DNA of 61,275 nucleotides. Origin: an uncultured Sphingomonas sp. GTDB taxonomy: Bacteria; Pseudomonadota; Alphaproteobacteria; Sphingomonadales; Sphingomonadaceae. Positions 45,703 to 56,367 of the stretch are shown piece after piece; positions within the stretch are counted from its first letter, which is position 1; every line of letters begins with the position of its first letter. Below the pieces are notes generated by a model. The model ran no database searches. It was given only the letters and a program-made list of their open reading frames with translations, and was not told the origin of the DNA. The DNA lies in contig NZ_CALMPA010000016.1 of the NCBI RefSeq assembly GCF_937871615.1, positions 1 to 61,275 of the forward strand. The letters run 5' to 3'. The position numbers were made by a program, and so were the translations under genes.

Positions 45703-46389
45703 TCAGCTTTCCGATTCCGCTGCCCTGGGGCGCCCCTTGAAGCCTTGCGCGACGACGAACCATTCGACGCTGCCCTTGCGGCTCGCCGGTGGCTTGGCGT
45801 GTTTCACGGTGGCGAAATGGCGCTTCATCTCCGCGACGAACGCTGAATCCGCGCCGCCCGCGAAGACCTTGGAAACGAAGGTGCCGCCCGGCGCCAGCAC
45901 CTCGATCGCGAAGGCGAAGGCGGTTTCGGCCAGCGCCATGGTGCGCAGCGCGTCGGTTTGCGGATGCCCCACGGTGTTCGCGGCCATATCCGACAGCACG
46001 ATATCGGGCGCGCCGCCCAGCGCCTCCATCAGCATCGCGGGCGCGGCATCGTCCATGAAATCATGCTGGAAGATCGTCACCCCGTCGATCGGATCGACCG
46101 GCAGCAGGTCTATCCCCACCACCGCTGCCTTGGGGGCCACCCGCCGCACCACCTGGCTCCAGCCCCCCGGCGCGATGCCAAGGTCGATCACGCGGCGCGC
46201 GCCCTTGAGCAGCCCGAATCGCTCGTCGAGTTCGGTCAGCTTGTACGCGGCGCGGCTGCGATAGCCCTCCGCCTTGGCGCGGCGGACATAGGGATCGTTG
46301 AGCTGGCGTTCGAGCCAGCGGGTCGATTGCGCGGTGCGGTTGCGCGCGGTGCGGACACGCTGATGCCCGACGGGGCCGCCCCGGCTCAT
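45703..46389 (-). CDS. rlmE: 23S rRNA 2'-O-methyltransferase RlmE (FtsJ/RrmJ)
   Basis: SAM-dependent enzyme methylating U2552 in the ribosomal A-loop. 228 residues with the SAM motif VIDLGIAPGGWSQVV and the K-D-K-E tetrad: Lys in SRAAYKLTELDE, Asp in VLSDMAAN, Lys in GGTFVSKVF, Glu in KGSVEWFVVAQG. Start ATG 46389 overlaps the ppx stop by 4 bp, so the two genes are coupled. Upstream residues of the longer frame lie inside ppx. Confidence 0.96.
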   Translation of the reverse strand: MSRGGPVGHQRVRTARNRTAQSTRWLERQLNDPYVRRAKAEGYRSRAAYKLTELDERFGLLKGARRVIDLGIAPGGWSQVVRRVAPKAAVVGIDLLPVDPIDGVTIFQHDFMDDAAPAMLMEALGGAPDIVLSDMAANTVGHPQTDALRTMALAETAFAFAIEVLAPGGTFVSKVFAGGADSAFVAEMKRHFATVKHAKPPASRKGSVEWFVVAQGFKGRPRAAESES

Positions 46390-47426
46390 CGGCCCGCCGC
46401 CATCAGCCGGCGCAATATGCCTTCGCGGATGCCGCGATCGGCCACGCCGATCCGCTCCGCCGGCCACAGATCGAGGATCGTCTCCAGGATCGCGCATCCG
46501 GCAACGACGAGATCGGCGCGTTCGCGCCCGATGCACGGCAGCGCGGCGCGCTCCGCGGGGGACATATGGGCAAGGCTGTTCGACACTTCGCGCATCGCAT
46601 GGGCCGGCGCGATCAATCCGTCCACCGCTGATCGGTCATAACGATCAAGCCCGAGGTGGACCGAGGCGAGCGTCGTCACCGTGCCGGAGGTGCCGAGCAG
46701 CCGGCGATGCTCCCCGCCCGCCGGCAGCCGCTGCGCGAAGGGCGCGAAACTTTCGCGCACCAGCGCGCGCATCCGCTCATAGGTGGCGGCGCGCCCCGCC
46801 GCGCCCTCCTGCGCGGGGACGCTTTCGGTGAGCGATACGACGCCCCATGGCGCGGAATGCCAGTCGAGCACGGTGGGCACGGTGCTGGCGGTGTCGATCA
46901 GCACAAGCTCGGTCGATCCGCCGCCGATATCGAACACCAATGCCTTGCCCTCGCCCGGTTCGAGCAGGACATGGCAGCCAAGCACGGCGAGCCGCGCTTC
47001 CTCCTCGGCGGAGATGATATGGAGGTGGATGCCCGTCTCGGCGCGCACGCGGGCGATGAACTCCGCCCCGTTCGTCGCGCGGCGGCAGGCTTCGGTCGCG
47101 ACCGAGCGGGCGAGCGCGACGTTGCGGCGCTTCAGCTTGTCGGCGCAGACCCGCAACGCGGCGAGCGTGCGCTCGATCGCCTCATCGGAAAGCCGGCCGC
47201 TGTTCGCCAGCCCCTCGCCCAGGCGCACGATGCGCGAAAAGGCATCGACCACCGCGAAGCCATCGCCTTGTGGCCGGGCGATCAACAGGCGACAATTGTT
47301 CGTGCCCAGATCGAGCGCCGCATAATGCCGCGCGAACCCGGCGCGTGGCCGCGCGGGAAGTGGCGCCGAACGGGCGGGGGCGGCTGGCCCCGGCCGGTAC
47401 GGCAAATTGGCCGAAGCGTCGCCCAT
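46386..47426 (-). CDS. ppx: Exopolyphosphatase / pppGpp phosphohydrolase family protein
   Basis: 346 residues of the ASKHA-fold Ppx/GppA family, which removes phosphate from polyphosphate or pppGpp. The two phosphate-binding motifs are clear (YAALDLGTNNCRLLIARP and VFDIGGGSTELVLIDT). It is short, lacking the C-terminal HD-like domain of the 500-residue Ppx, as is common in alphaproteobacteria. Whether it acts on polyphosphate or pppGpp cannot be told. It heads the ppx-rlmE pair and is divergent from tRNA-Gln. Confidence 0.92.
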   Translation of the reverse strand: MGDASANLPYRPGPAAPARSAPLPARPRAGFARHYAALDLGTNNCRLLIARPQGDGFAVVDAFSRIVRLGEGLANSGRLSDEAIERTLAALRVCADKLKRRNVALARSVATEACRRATNGAEFIARVRAETGIHLHIISAEEEARLAVLGCHVLLEPGEGKALVFDIGGGSTELVLIDTASTVPTVLDWHSAPWGVVSLTESVPAQEGAAGRAATYERMRALVRESFAPFAQRLPAGGEHRRLLGTSGTVTTLASVHLGLDRYDRSAVDGLIAPAHAMREVSNSLAHMSPAERAALPCIGRERADLVVAGCAILETILDLWPAERIGVADRGIREGILRRLMAAGR

Positions 47427-47528
47427 TGCCGTTACTTTCTATTCTGTTCTGCCGTCACGAACCCTGAGGGTTCGCCCGGTGCTTGGATATGGAGGCTACA
47501 GAATCATCGCGGGACGAGCAAGCCGGCC

Positions 47529-47557
47529 TTGACCCGCCTGCCAGTTCCGGCTTAGAG
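47529..47557 (+). promoter_or_regulatory. Promoter of tRNA-Gln
   Basis: -35 TTGACC (47529-47534), 17-bp spacer, -10 TTAGAG (47552-47557). The start site would be near 47564, about 14 nt upstream of the tRNA. The best sigma-70-like promoter seen in this window for a stable RNA. Confidence 0.75.
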
Positions 47558-47577
47558 GCGCCTCCCGGTTGCCACAC

Positions 47578-47651
47578 TGCCCTGTCGTCTAATGGTAAGA
47601 CCACGGACTCTGACTCCGTTAATCGAGGTTCGAATCCTCGCGGGGCATCCA
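47578..47651 (+). tRNA. tRNA-Gln (anticodon CUG)
   Basis: 74 nt including an encoded CCA. The acceptor stem pairs TGCCCTG with CGGGGCA. Anticodon stem ACGGA/TCCGT encloses the loop CTCTGAC, so the anticodon is CTG, decoding CAG. T-arm CGAGG-TTCGAAT-CCTCG. All cloverleaf elements are present. Confidence 0.96.
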
Positions 47652-47829
47652 GGCTTCTGATCGTCGCGGCGTTGTTTCAGGCGATCGGCCAGCACCGTGA
47701 GCGCCGCTCCCAGCTTTAGCCGCCAGACCAGCTTTTGATCGCATTGCCGTGATCGGCGATTGCCGTGCCGGGTGGCGACAAGAATGCCGGTGGCCGAATC
47801 AAGGGCCGGCCACCGCCATGCGGCATCTG

Positions 47830-48123
47830 CTATTCGACGACGTGAAACCGATCGGCGACGGGCATACCGCCCATATAGGGCTTCACCCGCGCGAACAGCT
47901 CGGCGCCATAAGGCGCGGTGCGGTGCGCCTCGAACGCGGCTTCCGAGGCATAGATCTCGACGAGGCTGACCTGTTCGTCATGGCCGATCGAGGTGAACAC
48001 GTCGCACCTGAGACAATCCGGCTCGTTGGCGCGGACGACCGCGATATTTTCCTGCAAGGCGGCGACCAGTTGGGCGCGCTGCCCCGGTTGCGCCTTGAAC
48101 GATGCGATTACGCCGATCTTCAT
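47830..48123 (-). CDS. ABM-domain (quinol monooxygenase-like) protein
   Basis: 97 residues of the antibiotic-biosynthesis-monooxygenase ferredoxin-like fold (MKIGVIASFKAQPGQRAQLV, then LVEIYASEAAFEAHRTAPYG). Members include YgiN-type quinol monooxygenases and heme- or aromatic-modifying enzymes; the substrate is unknown. AAGGAGAG precedes the ATG. Transcribed away from gdhA and not in an operon. Confidence 0.9.
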   Translation of the reverse strand: MKIGVIASFKAQPGQRAQLVAALQENIAVVRANEPDCLRCDVFTSIGHDEQVSLVEIYASEAAFEAHRTAPYGAELFARVKPYMGGMPVADRFHVVE

Positions 48124-48201
48124 TATGCCACTCTCCTTATGCCGGCTTTCCGGCCGATATCGGTTCGCGCGGTTGCGCGGCGATTCTTCGATATCGAATA
48201 G

Positions 48202-49707
<1,506 letters not shown>

Positions 49708-49713
49708 TCCGAA

Positions 49714-49747
49714 GGCGGCGGAACCCTGGTTTCCGGGTTCCGCCGCC
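49714..49747. terminator. Bidirectional hairpin between convergent gdhA and DUF885 genes
   Basis: Perfect 13-bp stem, GGCGGCGGAACCC with GGGTTCCGCCGCC, and an 8-nt loop, centred in the 53-bp convergent gap. No T-run on either side. Confidence 0.8.
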
Positions 49748-49760
49748 TCGTATCGGGCGA

Positions 49761-51581
49761 TCAGGCGATGCGCGAACGTACCAGCCGCTCAAGCACCGTG
49801 AGCGGCATCGCGCCCTTCAGCAGCACCGAATGGAACGTCTTGGGATCCCAGTTGGCGCCGGCCTTCGCCCGTGCCTCGTCGCGCAGCTTCACCCAGACGG
49901 TATGCCCGATCTTGTAGCTGCACGCCTGCCCCGGCCAGACGGTGTAGCGGTCGATCTCCCCCTGGCTGCGGCCGCGCGCGATGCCGGTGGTGGCGATCAG
50001 ATAATCGGTCGCCTTCTCGCGGCTCCAGCGTTTGGCGTGCATCCCCGAATCGACCACCAGCCGCGTCGCGCGGAACAGCAGCGACTGGAGATAGCCGACC
50101 TGCCCGAGCGGATCGCCGTCGAACATCCCCATTTCATCGGCAAGCTGCTCCGAATAGAGCGCCCAGCCTTCCGAATAGCCGCTGAAGAAACTGCGTCGGC
50201 GGATCAGCGGAATATCCTGCGATTCGAGCGCGAGCATCACCTGCAAATGGTGCCCCGGCACCGCTTCATGGTGGGTAAGTGTGGCGAGGCCGAATTTCGG
50301 GCGATCGAACGTGTCGCGCAGGTTGATATAATAGATGCCCGGTCGTGAGCCATCGAGCGAGGCGTTCTGATAATAGCCGCCCGGCGCGCCGGCCTGGATC
50401 GACGGGGGCACGCGCCGCACCTCGACCGGGGCCTTGGGGAGCGTCGCGAATTGTTCGTGGAGACGCGGCTCCATCCGGCGGATCTGCGCATTGAGATCGG
50501 CGAGCAGCGCGGCGCGGCCCTCGTCGGTGTTCGGGAATAACTGATCGGGCCGCTCGTTGAGCGCGACGAGCCGGGCGCCGACGGTGCCCTGCGCCATGCC
50601 CTGCGCTTTCAGGATGCCGTCGATCCGCGCGCTGATCTCCGCCACCTGCTCCAGCCCGAGCTTGTGGATTTCGTCGCCGCTGAGCCGCGTGGTGGTCGCC
50701 GCTTCGGCGGCGGCGGCATAATAAGCGTCGCCATCGGGCAGCCGCCAGACGCCGGCCTCATGCGTCGCCTTGCCGCGCAGCGCACGCACCAGTTCGCGCT
50801 GGCGATCGAGCGCGGGGAACACCTTCTCCGCAACCAGCTTCGCGGCCTCGCCGGCCCGTGCGGCTGGCAGCCCCGCCTTTTGCAGCTTCGCGGCATAGCC
50901 GGTGACGAGATCGGTCTCCGCCGCCGGCTTGTCGCGCAGCGCGGCGAATTGCTTCAGCGTGGTGTCGAGGATGTAATCCGGCGCGAACACGCCCTTCGCC
51001 GCGTCGGCGCGCTGCTGCTCGGTTTCCTGATCGAGCACGGTGGCAAAGGCGCCGAGCCGCGCGAGATAGGCATCGGCATCGACGGCGTCGCCAACGCGAT
51101 GCTGCGTGTCGAGAAAATCCGGGATGTCCTGATAGGCGCCGGTAAGCTGGCTCAGCCGATAAGGCGCGAAACGCCCGCTGTTGGCGCCATAGTGGAAGCG
51201 TTCCTGCCCGGCGATGCTGCCTTCGAGCTGATAGCAGACCACATCGAAATCGAGCCGCGCGTCTTCGCCAAGCTTTTTCGGGTCGATCGCGCGGATCGCG
51301 GCCAGCTCGCTTCTGGCGCGGGCGAGGCTGCGGGCGGCATCGGTGGCGCCGCGCCCCTCAAGCTGCGATTTCAGCGCGACATTCTTGCCCGTATCCAGCC
51401 CGAGGCGGGTGGCGCCTTCCGGGTTGCTGGTGAGCCGGTCCGCGAAGATCCGGTCGAGCAGCAGGCGCAGCTTGCCGTCTTCACCCGAACCGGCGGGGCG
51501 AGCTTGCGCATGAGCCATTGCCGGCAGCCCGGCGGCAACCGCCGCGACACTGGCGCGGCCAAGAAACGAACGACGATCCAC
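49761..51581 (-). CDS. DUF885-family exported metallopeptidase-like protein (GTG start, Tat signal)
   Basis: 606 residues from GTG 51581. The N-terminus has a twin-arginine signal (VDRRSFLGRASVAAVAAGLP then AMAHA), so it is exported folded. The C-terminal half has the DUF885 hallmark LTHHEAVPGHHLQVML, an HExxxxHH motif typical of zinc peptidases, and FFSGYSEGWALYSEQLADEM. GGGGAA precedes the GTG. Related proteins are presumed periplasmic oligopeptidases. It lies 122 bp after the M20 peptidase in the same direction. Confidence 0.88.
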   Translation of the reverse strand: MDRRSFLGRASVAAVAAGLPAMAHAQARPAGSGEDGKLRLLLDRIFADRLTSNPEGATRLGLDTGKNVALKSQLEGRGATDAARSLARARSELAAIRAIDPKKLGEDARLDFDVVCYQLEGSIAGQERFHYGANSGRFAPYRLSQLTGAYQDIPDFLDTQHRVGDAVDADAYLARLGAFATVLDQETEQQRADAAKGVFAPDYILDTTLKQFAALRDKPAAETDLVTGYAAKLQKAGLPAARAGEAAKLVAEKVFPALDRQRELVRALRGKATHEAGVWRLPDGDAYYAAAAEAATTTRLSGDEIHKLGLEQVAEISARIDGILKAQGMAQGTVGARLVALNERPDQLFPNTDEGRAALLADLNAQIRRMEPRLHEQFATLPKAPVEVRRVPPSIQAGAPGGYYQNASLDGSRPGIYYINLRDTFDRPKFGLATLTHHEAVPGHHLQVMLALESQDIPLIRRRSFFSGYSEGWALYSEQLADEMGMFDGDPLGQVGYLQSLLFRATRLVVDSGMHAKRWSREKATDYLIATTGIARGRSQGEIDRYTVWPGQACSYKIGHTVWVKLRDEARAKAGANWDPKTFHSVLLKGAMPLTVLERLVRSRIA

Positions 51582-51703
51582 TGAAAATTCCCCGGATTGT
51601 TTGATACACCGGGGTAACCGCGATCGACGGGGAGGCGCAATGCTCCCCGTCGTCATCGCGGGCTTGGCGTGAACGATGCCATGCCCGCGAAGTCGTATCC
51701 GGC

Positions 51704-53116
51704 TCAACTCTCGCTGGCATAAGCCTTGACGAGATCGAACAGGAAATCACGCCCGCGATAGACCCCGTCGACCAGCATCCGCTCATTGAGGCCATGCGCG
51801 CCGCTTTCTGGATCGTTATAAAGGCCCGGCGGCCCGTAGGACGGGATGCCGATCGTCTCCAGATAGATGCCGTCGGTGCCGCCGGTGGACATCACCGGCA
51901 CCAGCGGGACGCCGGGATAATATTTGGCGACCAGCTTTTCCGCCGGCCCGACGATCTTCGGATCAAGTTTCGGCGGCACGGCGGCGGGGCGGATCGGCGG
52001 CACCAGCGTCACCTTCATCCGCGGATCGCCGATCGCCTTTTCCAGATCGGCGCGGATCGCCTCCACGTCATTGCCGGGGAAGATGCGGCAATTGATATTG
52101 GCGCCGGCGCGCTGCGGCAATGCGTTATTGGCATGGCCGCCGTCGAGCAGCGTGGCGACGCAGGTGGTGCGCAGCATCGAATGATAGGAACGATCCTTGT
52201 TGAGGATCGCGGCGGCGGCCTCATCCCCCGGATTCTTCGCGATCGCGACCATCGCCGCGCCGATCTCGTCCTTCCGCGATGCGCCGGATTTGGCGAAATA
52301 GGCGCGCGTCGTGTCGTTGAGCTGGGTCGGGAACTCATAAGCGCGGATCTTCACCAGCGCGTCGGCCAGCTCGTAGATCGCGTTATCGCGGATCGGGATC
52401 GAGCTGTGCCCGCCCGGATTCGTCGCCTCGATGCGATAATTCTGCACGATCTTCTCGCCCACGTGGAGCGTCATCACGATCGGCTTGCCATCCGGCCCGG
52501 CGCGCCCGCCGCCGCCCTCGTTCAGCGCGAATTCGGCGGCGATCAGTTCGGGCTTGTTCTTGGCCAGCCACTCCGCCCCGTCGAACGCGCCGGTCGTCTC
52601 CTCGCCGCAGGTGAGCGCGAGCTTCACCGTGCGCTTCGGCTTGTAGTTGCTCGCCTTGAAGCGCAGCAGCGTATCAATCCAGATCGCGTCCATCGCCTTC
52701 ATGTCGGCGGTGCCGCGACCATAGAAAAAGCCGTTTTCCTCGATCATCTTATAGGGATCGCGGGTCCAGTCCTCGCGCTTGGCGGTCACCACGTCGATAT
52801 GGCCGAGCAGCAGCATCGGCTTCGCCGTCTGCGACGTGCCCGGATAGACGATGACGACGCCGCCGTCCTTCGGGTGCTCCGGCACCGAGAAATAGGTGAT
52901 CTGGCTGTCGGCGAAGCCCGCCGCCTTGAACCGCGCGCCGATCTTCGCGGCGAGCGCGGTGCAACTGCCGCTGGTGATGCTCGTGTCGGTTTCCACCAGT
53001 TCCTGGTAGAGCGCGCGGAACGCCTGCCGATCGGGCTGGAGCGCGGGCGTTTGCGCCTGTGCCATCGCGGTCTGCGCGAGCAGCAACGCGCCTGTGGTCA
53101 ACGCCAGTGATTTCAT
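51704..53116 (-). CDS. Secreted M20-family metallopeptidase
   Basis: 470 residues with a signal peptide (MKSLALTTGALLLAQTAMAQ then AQ). Di-zinc M20 motifs are complete: LLLGHIDVV (His, Asp), FYGRGTADMKAMDAIW (Asp), TCGEETTGAFDG (Glu-Glu) and the C-terminal histidine in SGAHGLNERM. The dimerisation domain contains GGHSSIPI. Function: dipeptidase or aminoacylase on small peptides in the periplasm. GGGGAGG precedes ATG 53116. Operon-like with the DUF885 gene. Confidence 0.94.
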   Translation of the reverse strand: MKSLALTTGALLLAQTAMAQAQTPALQPDRQAFRALYQELVETDTSITSGSCTALAAKIGARFKAAGFADSQITYFSVPEHPKDGGVVIVYPGTSQTAKPMLLLGHIDVVTAKREDWTRDPYKMIEENGFFYGRGTADMKAMDAIWIDTLLRFKASNYKPKRTVKLALTCGEETTGAFDGAEWLAKNKPELIAAEFALNEGGGGRAGPDGKPIVMTLHVGEKIVQNYRIEATNPGGHSSIPIRDNAIYELADALVKIRAYEFPTQLNDTTRAYFAKSGASRKDEIGAAMVAIAKNPGDEAAAAILNKDRSYHSMLRTTCVATLLDGGHANNALPQRAGANINCRIFPGNDVEAIRADLEKAIGDPRMKVTLVPPIRPAAVPPKLDPKIVGPAEKLVAKYYPGVPLVPVMSTGGTDGIYLETIGIPSYGPPGLYNDPESGAHGLNERMLVDGVYRGRDFLFDLVKAYASES

Positions 53117-53215
53117 ATCGGTCCTCCCCGCTTTTCCTATGGATAGCGCAGCTATGCTGTCTTGTTGGCCGCGCCGCAATCGGGATGATCGGATTTCGGT
53201 GGCGGGCGATCGGCC

Positions 53216-54718
53216 CTAGGGCCGCCGTTCGCGCACGCTGGCACGGCCGGGCGCCGTGGTGCGGCGCGAGACATGCGGGCGGGGCGGCTCGGGAACGGCG
53301 GGGCGCGTCGTCCAGCCGAAATGCGGGAAGCTGATTGATCGCTTCCCGATCAGATCGACGCGCACCACGATCAGCCCCTTCTCCTCGATATAGTCGAGCA
53401 TCCGCCGCGCCCGGCTTGGCGAGGCGGTGTCGTAGAGGATCGCGAGCGCCGCATTGTCGGGGCAATCATCCCCTGCGCGCGCCGCGCGCGCGAGCCCGAG
53501 GAACGGCGCGAGCATTTCCTCGGGCAGCGATTCGCCCAGCGCCAGCACGTCGGCCCAGTCCTCGTCCGGGCTCAGGCCGGCGCGCGCCACCGCGAACTGC
53601 CGGCGAAACCGATCGAGCGGCTCGTTCGCGGTAACGCCGCGCATCCGGCAGCGGACCTGATAATCCTGATATAATTGCGGCAACGGCATCCGCGCGCCCT
53701 CGCGCGCCATTTCCGCCATCACCGCCGCGCGCACCGCTTCCTGCTCGGCCTCGTCCAGTTCGGGCACGTCGGGCACCGGCGCCAGCGGGGCGAGCGCGTT
53801 CTGCATCAGGTCGGCGATCGACGGCGGCGCTGGTGCCGGCAGCGGCAGCGGAAGCATTTCCTCCGCATCCTCGGTGAACAGTCGGTCGCGCAGGCCATCG
53901 GCATCCGCGTCCGGCAACGGCATCAGCTTGGGGCTCACATTGCGGGCGAAGGTGGTGACGCTGCCGATGCGCACGCTGACCGGGCGACGCGAGATCGCCG
54001 GGCCGAGCGCGAGGAATTCGCCGCGCGCGAGATCGCGGATCTGATCGGCCTGGCGCCGCTCCATGCCGAGCAGATCGGCGGCGCGCGCCATGTCGATATC
54101 GAGGAAGGTTCGCCCCATCAGGAAGTTCGATGCCTCCGCCGCGACGTTCTTGGCGAGCTTGGCGAGGCGCTGGGTGGCGATCACCCCGGCCAGCCCGCGC
54201 TTGCGCCCGCGACACATCAGATTGGTCATCGCAGCAAGCGAGGCGCGGCGTGCTTCCTCGCCGACTTCGCCGGCGGCGGCGGGCGCGAAAAGCTGCGCTT
54301 CATCGACCACCACCAGGATAGGATACCATTGTTCGCGCGGCGCATCGAACAGCGCGGCGAGGAACGTCGCGGCGCAGCGCAACTGGTCGTCCACCTCCAG
54401 CCCGTCGAGATTGAGCACCACCGAGGCGCGATGCTCGCGCGCGCGCGCCGCCAGCCGCTCCACTTCGATCAGGCTGTATTGCGCGGCATCCACCGCGATA
54501 TGGCTGAATGCGTCGGCAAGCGAGACGAAATCGCCCTCGGGGTCGATGACGACCTGCTGGACGAGCCCGGCGCTGCCTTCGAGCAGGCGCCGCAACAGAT
54601 GCGATTTGCCCGAGCCTGAATTGCCCTGAACGAGCAGGCGCGTGGCGAGCAACTCCTCAAGGTCAAGCTCGACCGGCCGACCCGACCCGTCATATCCCAT
54701 GTCGATCCTGGCGGTCAT
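53216..54718 (-). CDS. HerA-like DUF87 ATPase without a NurA partner
   Basis: 500 residues of the HerA/FtsK superfamily. Walker A VQGNSGSGKSHLL (about 30-40), Walker B ILVVVDEAQLF, and the sensor segment RGRKRGLAGVIATQRLAKLA are clear. The N-terminal HAS-barrel is reduced. The C-terminal region (about 290-500) is unusual: proline- and alanine-rich linkers followed by a helical segment (ALAILYDTASPSRARRMLDY) and a basic tail. HerA normally works with the NurA nuclease or an effector, none of which is adjacent. Function unknown; DNA translocation is inferred. Confidence 0.85.
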   Translation of the reverse strand: MTARIDMGYDGSGRPVELDLEELLATRLLVQGNSGSGKSHLLRRLLEGSAGLVQQVVIDPEGDFVSLADAFSHIAVDAAQYSLIEVERLAARAREHRASVVLNLDGLEVDDQLRCAATFLAALFDAPREQWYPILVVVDEAQLFAPAAAGEVGEEARRASLAAMTNLMCRGRKRGLAGVIATQRLAKLAKNVAAEASNFLMGRTFLDIDMARAADLLGMERRQADQIRDLARGEFLALGPAISRRPVSVRIGSVTTFARNVSPKLMPLPDADADGLRDRLFTEDAEEMLPLPLPAPAPPSIADLMQNALAPLAPVPDVPELDEAEQEAVRAAVMAEMAREGARMPLPQLYQDYQVRCRMRGVTANEPLDRFRRQFAVARAGLSPDEDWADVLALGESLPEEMLAPFLGLARAARAGDDCPDNAALAILYDTASPSRARRMLDYIEEKGLIVVRVDLIGKRSISFPHFGWTTRPAVPEPPRPHVSRRTTAPGRASVRERRP

Positions 54719-54890
54719 CGCCCAGCCGATGGCAATGCGCGGACTTCGGGGCAAGAGGATTGGTCGCGGACGGGGTCGCTTTTGTCGCGGCGGGGCGTCG
54801 ATGTTCGTGACGCGCGACTACCCGGATCGGGTTTCCTCAAGATGCTCGGCGCGGCGAGAGCATGGCGCGCCTGTCGCAGAATCGTTCGGG

Positions 54891-56060
54891 TCAGGCCGCC
54901 GGGGCGATCCCGCCACGCAGGACGTGGATGACATTGCCGCCCATCACCTTGCGGATATCATCATCGGCAAAGCCGCGATCCATCAGCGCCTGTGTGACCG
55001 CGGCAATCTGGCTGGCGTCGAAGCCGGTGGTGACGGCGCCGTCGAAATCCGATCCCAGCCCGACATGATCGATCCCCACCAGATCGCGGACATGCGCGAT
55101 CGCCTTCGCCACATCGGCGGGCTGGTTCGAGCAGATCGCCGCATCCCAGTAACCGATGCCGATCACGCCGCCGGTCCGCGCGATGCCGCGAATTTCGTCG
55201 TCGGTCAGGTTGCGGTTCACCTTGCACGTCGCCTGCACGCCGCCATGGCTGGAGACGATCGGCCGCCGTGCCATCGCGATCACCTCCGCCACCGCTTCGT
55301 GGCTGGCATGGGCGACATCGACGACCATCCCGAGCTTCTCCATCCGTGCAACCGCCTGCCGCCCCAATGGCGTGAGGCCGCCTTTCGCCTGCCCGTGCAT
55401 CGAGCCCGCGACATCATTGTCGAAGAAATGCGCCAGGCCCGCCATGCGGAAGCCGGCGGCATGAAGCCGGTCGAGATTGTCGAGCCGCCCCTCCAGATCC
55501 TGCAACCCTTCGATCGACAGCATCGCGCCGATCACGGGCCTGCCCGCGCGCCGGTCAGCGATCAGCCTGTCCATATCCGCCGCGGTGGTGATGAGGCGCA
55601 ACTGTCCGTTCGAGCGGGCAACGAAGCCCCTGAGCTTTTCGGCGTGATAGAGCGAGCGCTGGAGCAGCGAGTTCCACGTTCGGAGCGGTTGCAATTCGGC
55701 GATCACCAGCGCGGTGATGTTATCCGTATCGCCGGGATTGCCGTCGTAATTCTGATGCCGGGGCGTCTTCGTCACCGAGGAGAAGACCTGAAGGGCGTAA
55801 TGCCCGGCCTGAAGGCGCGACAGATCGACCTGGCCGCGATTCGAGCGCTTCAGCAGGTCGCGCTTCCACAGCAGCGTGTCCGCGTGCATGTCGGCAACAT
55901 CAATCGTCTGTTGCAATGCCGTGGCGCGCGGGCTGATCTTCAGCGGCACGGGGACGACCCTGTTCATCGAACTCTCGATATATCCCGGCGCGAAAACGAA
56001 GAATGCGATCGCGCCGATCACGAGCAATGCCAGCGCGGCGATGCCTGTCCTGCGGGCCAT
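54891..56060 (-). CDS. Membrane dipeptidase (M19 family)
   Basis: 389 residues with one N-terminal membrane anchor (GIAALALLVIGAIAFFVFAP). Di-zinc amidohydrolase motifs: VADMHADTLLW (His-x-Asp), IEGLQDLEG, the metal-binding His in PIVSSHGGVQA, and GLGSDFDGAV. It hydrolyses dipeptides or D-amino-acid-containing peptides on the periplasmic side. AAGGGGAGAG precedes the ATG. Together with the M20 and DUF885 genes it forms a loose peptide-breakdown group around the HerA-like gene. Confidence 0.93.
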   Translation of the reverse strand: MARRTGIAALALLVIGAIAFFVFAPGYIESSMNRVVPVPLKISPRATALQQTIDVADMHADTLLWKRDLLKRSNRGQVDLSRLQAGHYALQVFSSVTKTPRHQNYDGNPGDTDNITALVIAELQPLRTWNSLLQRSLYHAEKLRGFVARSNGQLRLITTAADMDRLIADRRAGRPVIGAMLSIEGLQDLEGRLDNLDRLHAAGFRMAGLAHFFDNDVAGSMHGQAKGGLTPLGRQAVARMEKLGMVVDVAHASHEAVAEVIAMARRPIVSSHGGVQATCKVNRNLTDDEIRGIARTGGVIGIGYWDAAICSNQPADVAKAIAHVRDLVGIDHVGLGSDFDGAVTTGFDASQIAAVTQALMDRGFADDDIRKVMGGNVIHVLRGGIAPAA

Positions 56061-56367
56061 GCCCTCTCCCCTTTTGGAACCCCGTTCGATCCGCGATACT
56101 TCTGGCCTACGCCGGGGCCGGCGGCAAGCCTGGGAGAGGGGGCACCTGGCCTTGGCGTGACGGACGGTGTGCAGGTGCGCGCAACCTGCAATGGCGAGTT
56201 TTCCGGAACGCGCCCGTGGATCGCCGCATCGCGCGCACGCGTTGTTCCGGCAGAAGAACGATGATATGAATTCCGCAATCGTTTACTCGCGGCGGGCATC
56301 TGCGTGAGTTGTTCCGATCGCTTGCCGCGCCAGATCATGAGATCGCCCGATTTTGGGGGAGGCGGCG
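56061..56367. other. 307-bp divergent gap before the TPR gene
   Basis: No protein gene supported. It should hold the divergent promoters of the M19 dipeptidase and the TPR gene. Part of 56240-56360 is more AT-rich than the surroundings, but no sure -35/-10 pair or operator was found. Confidence 0.5.
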
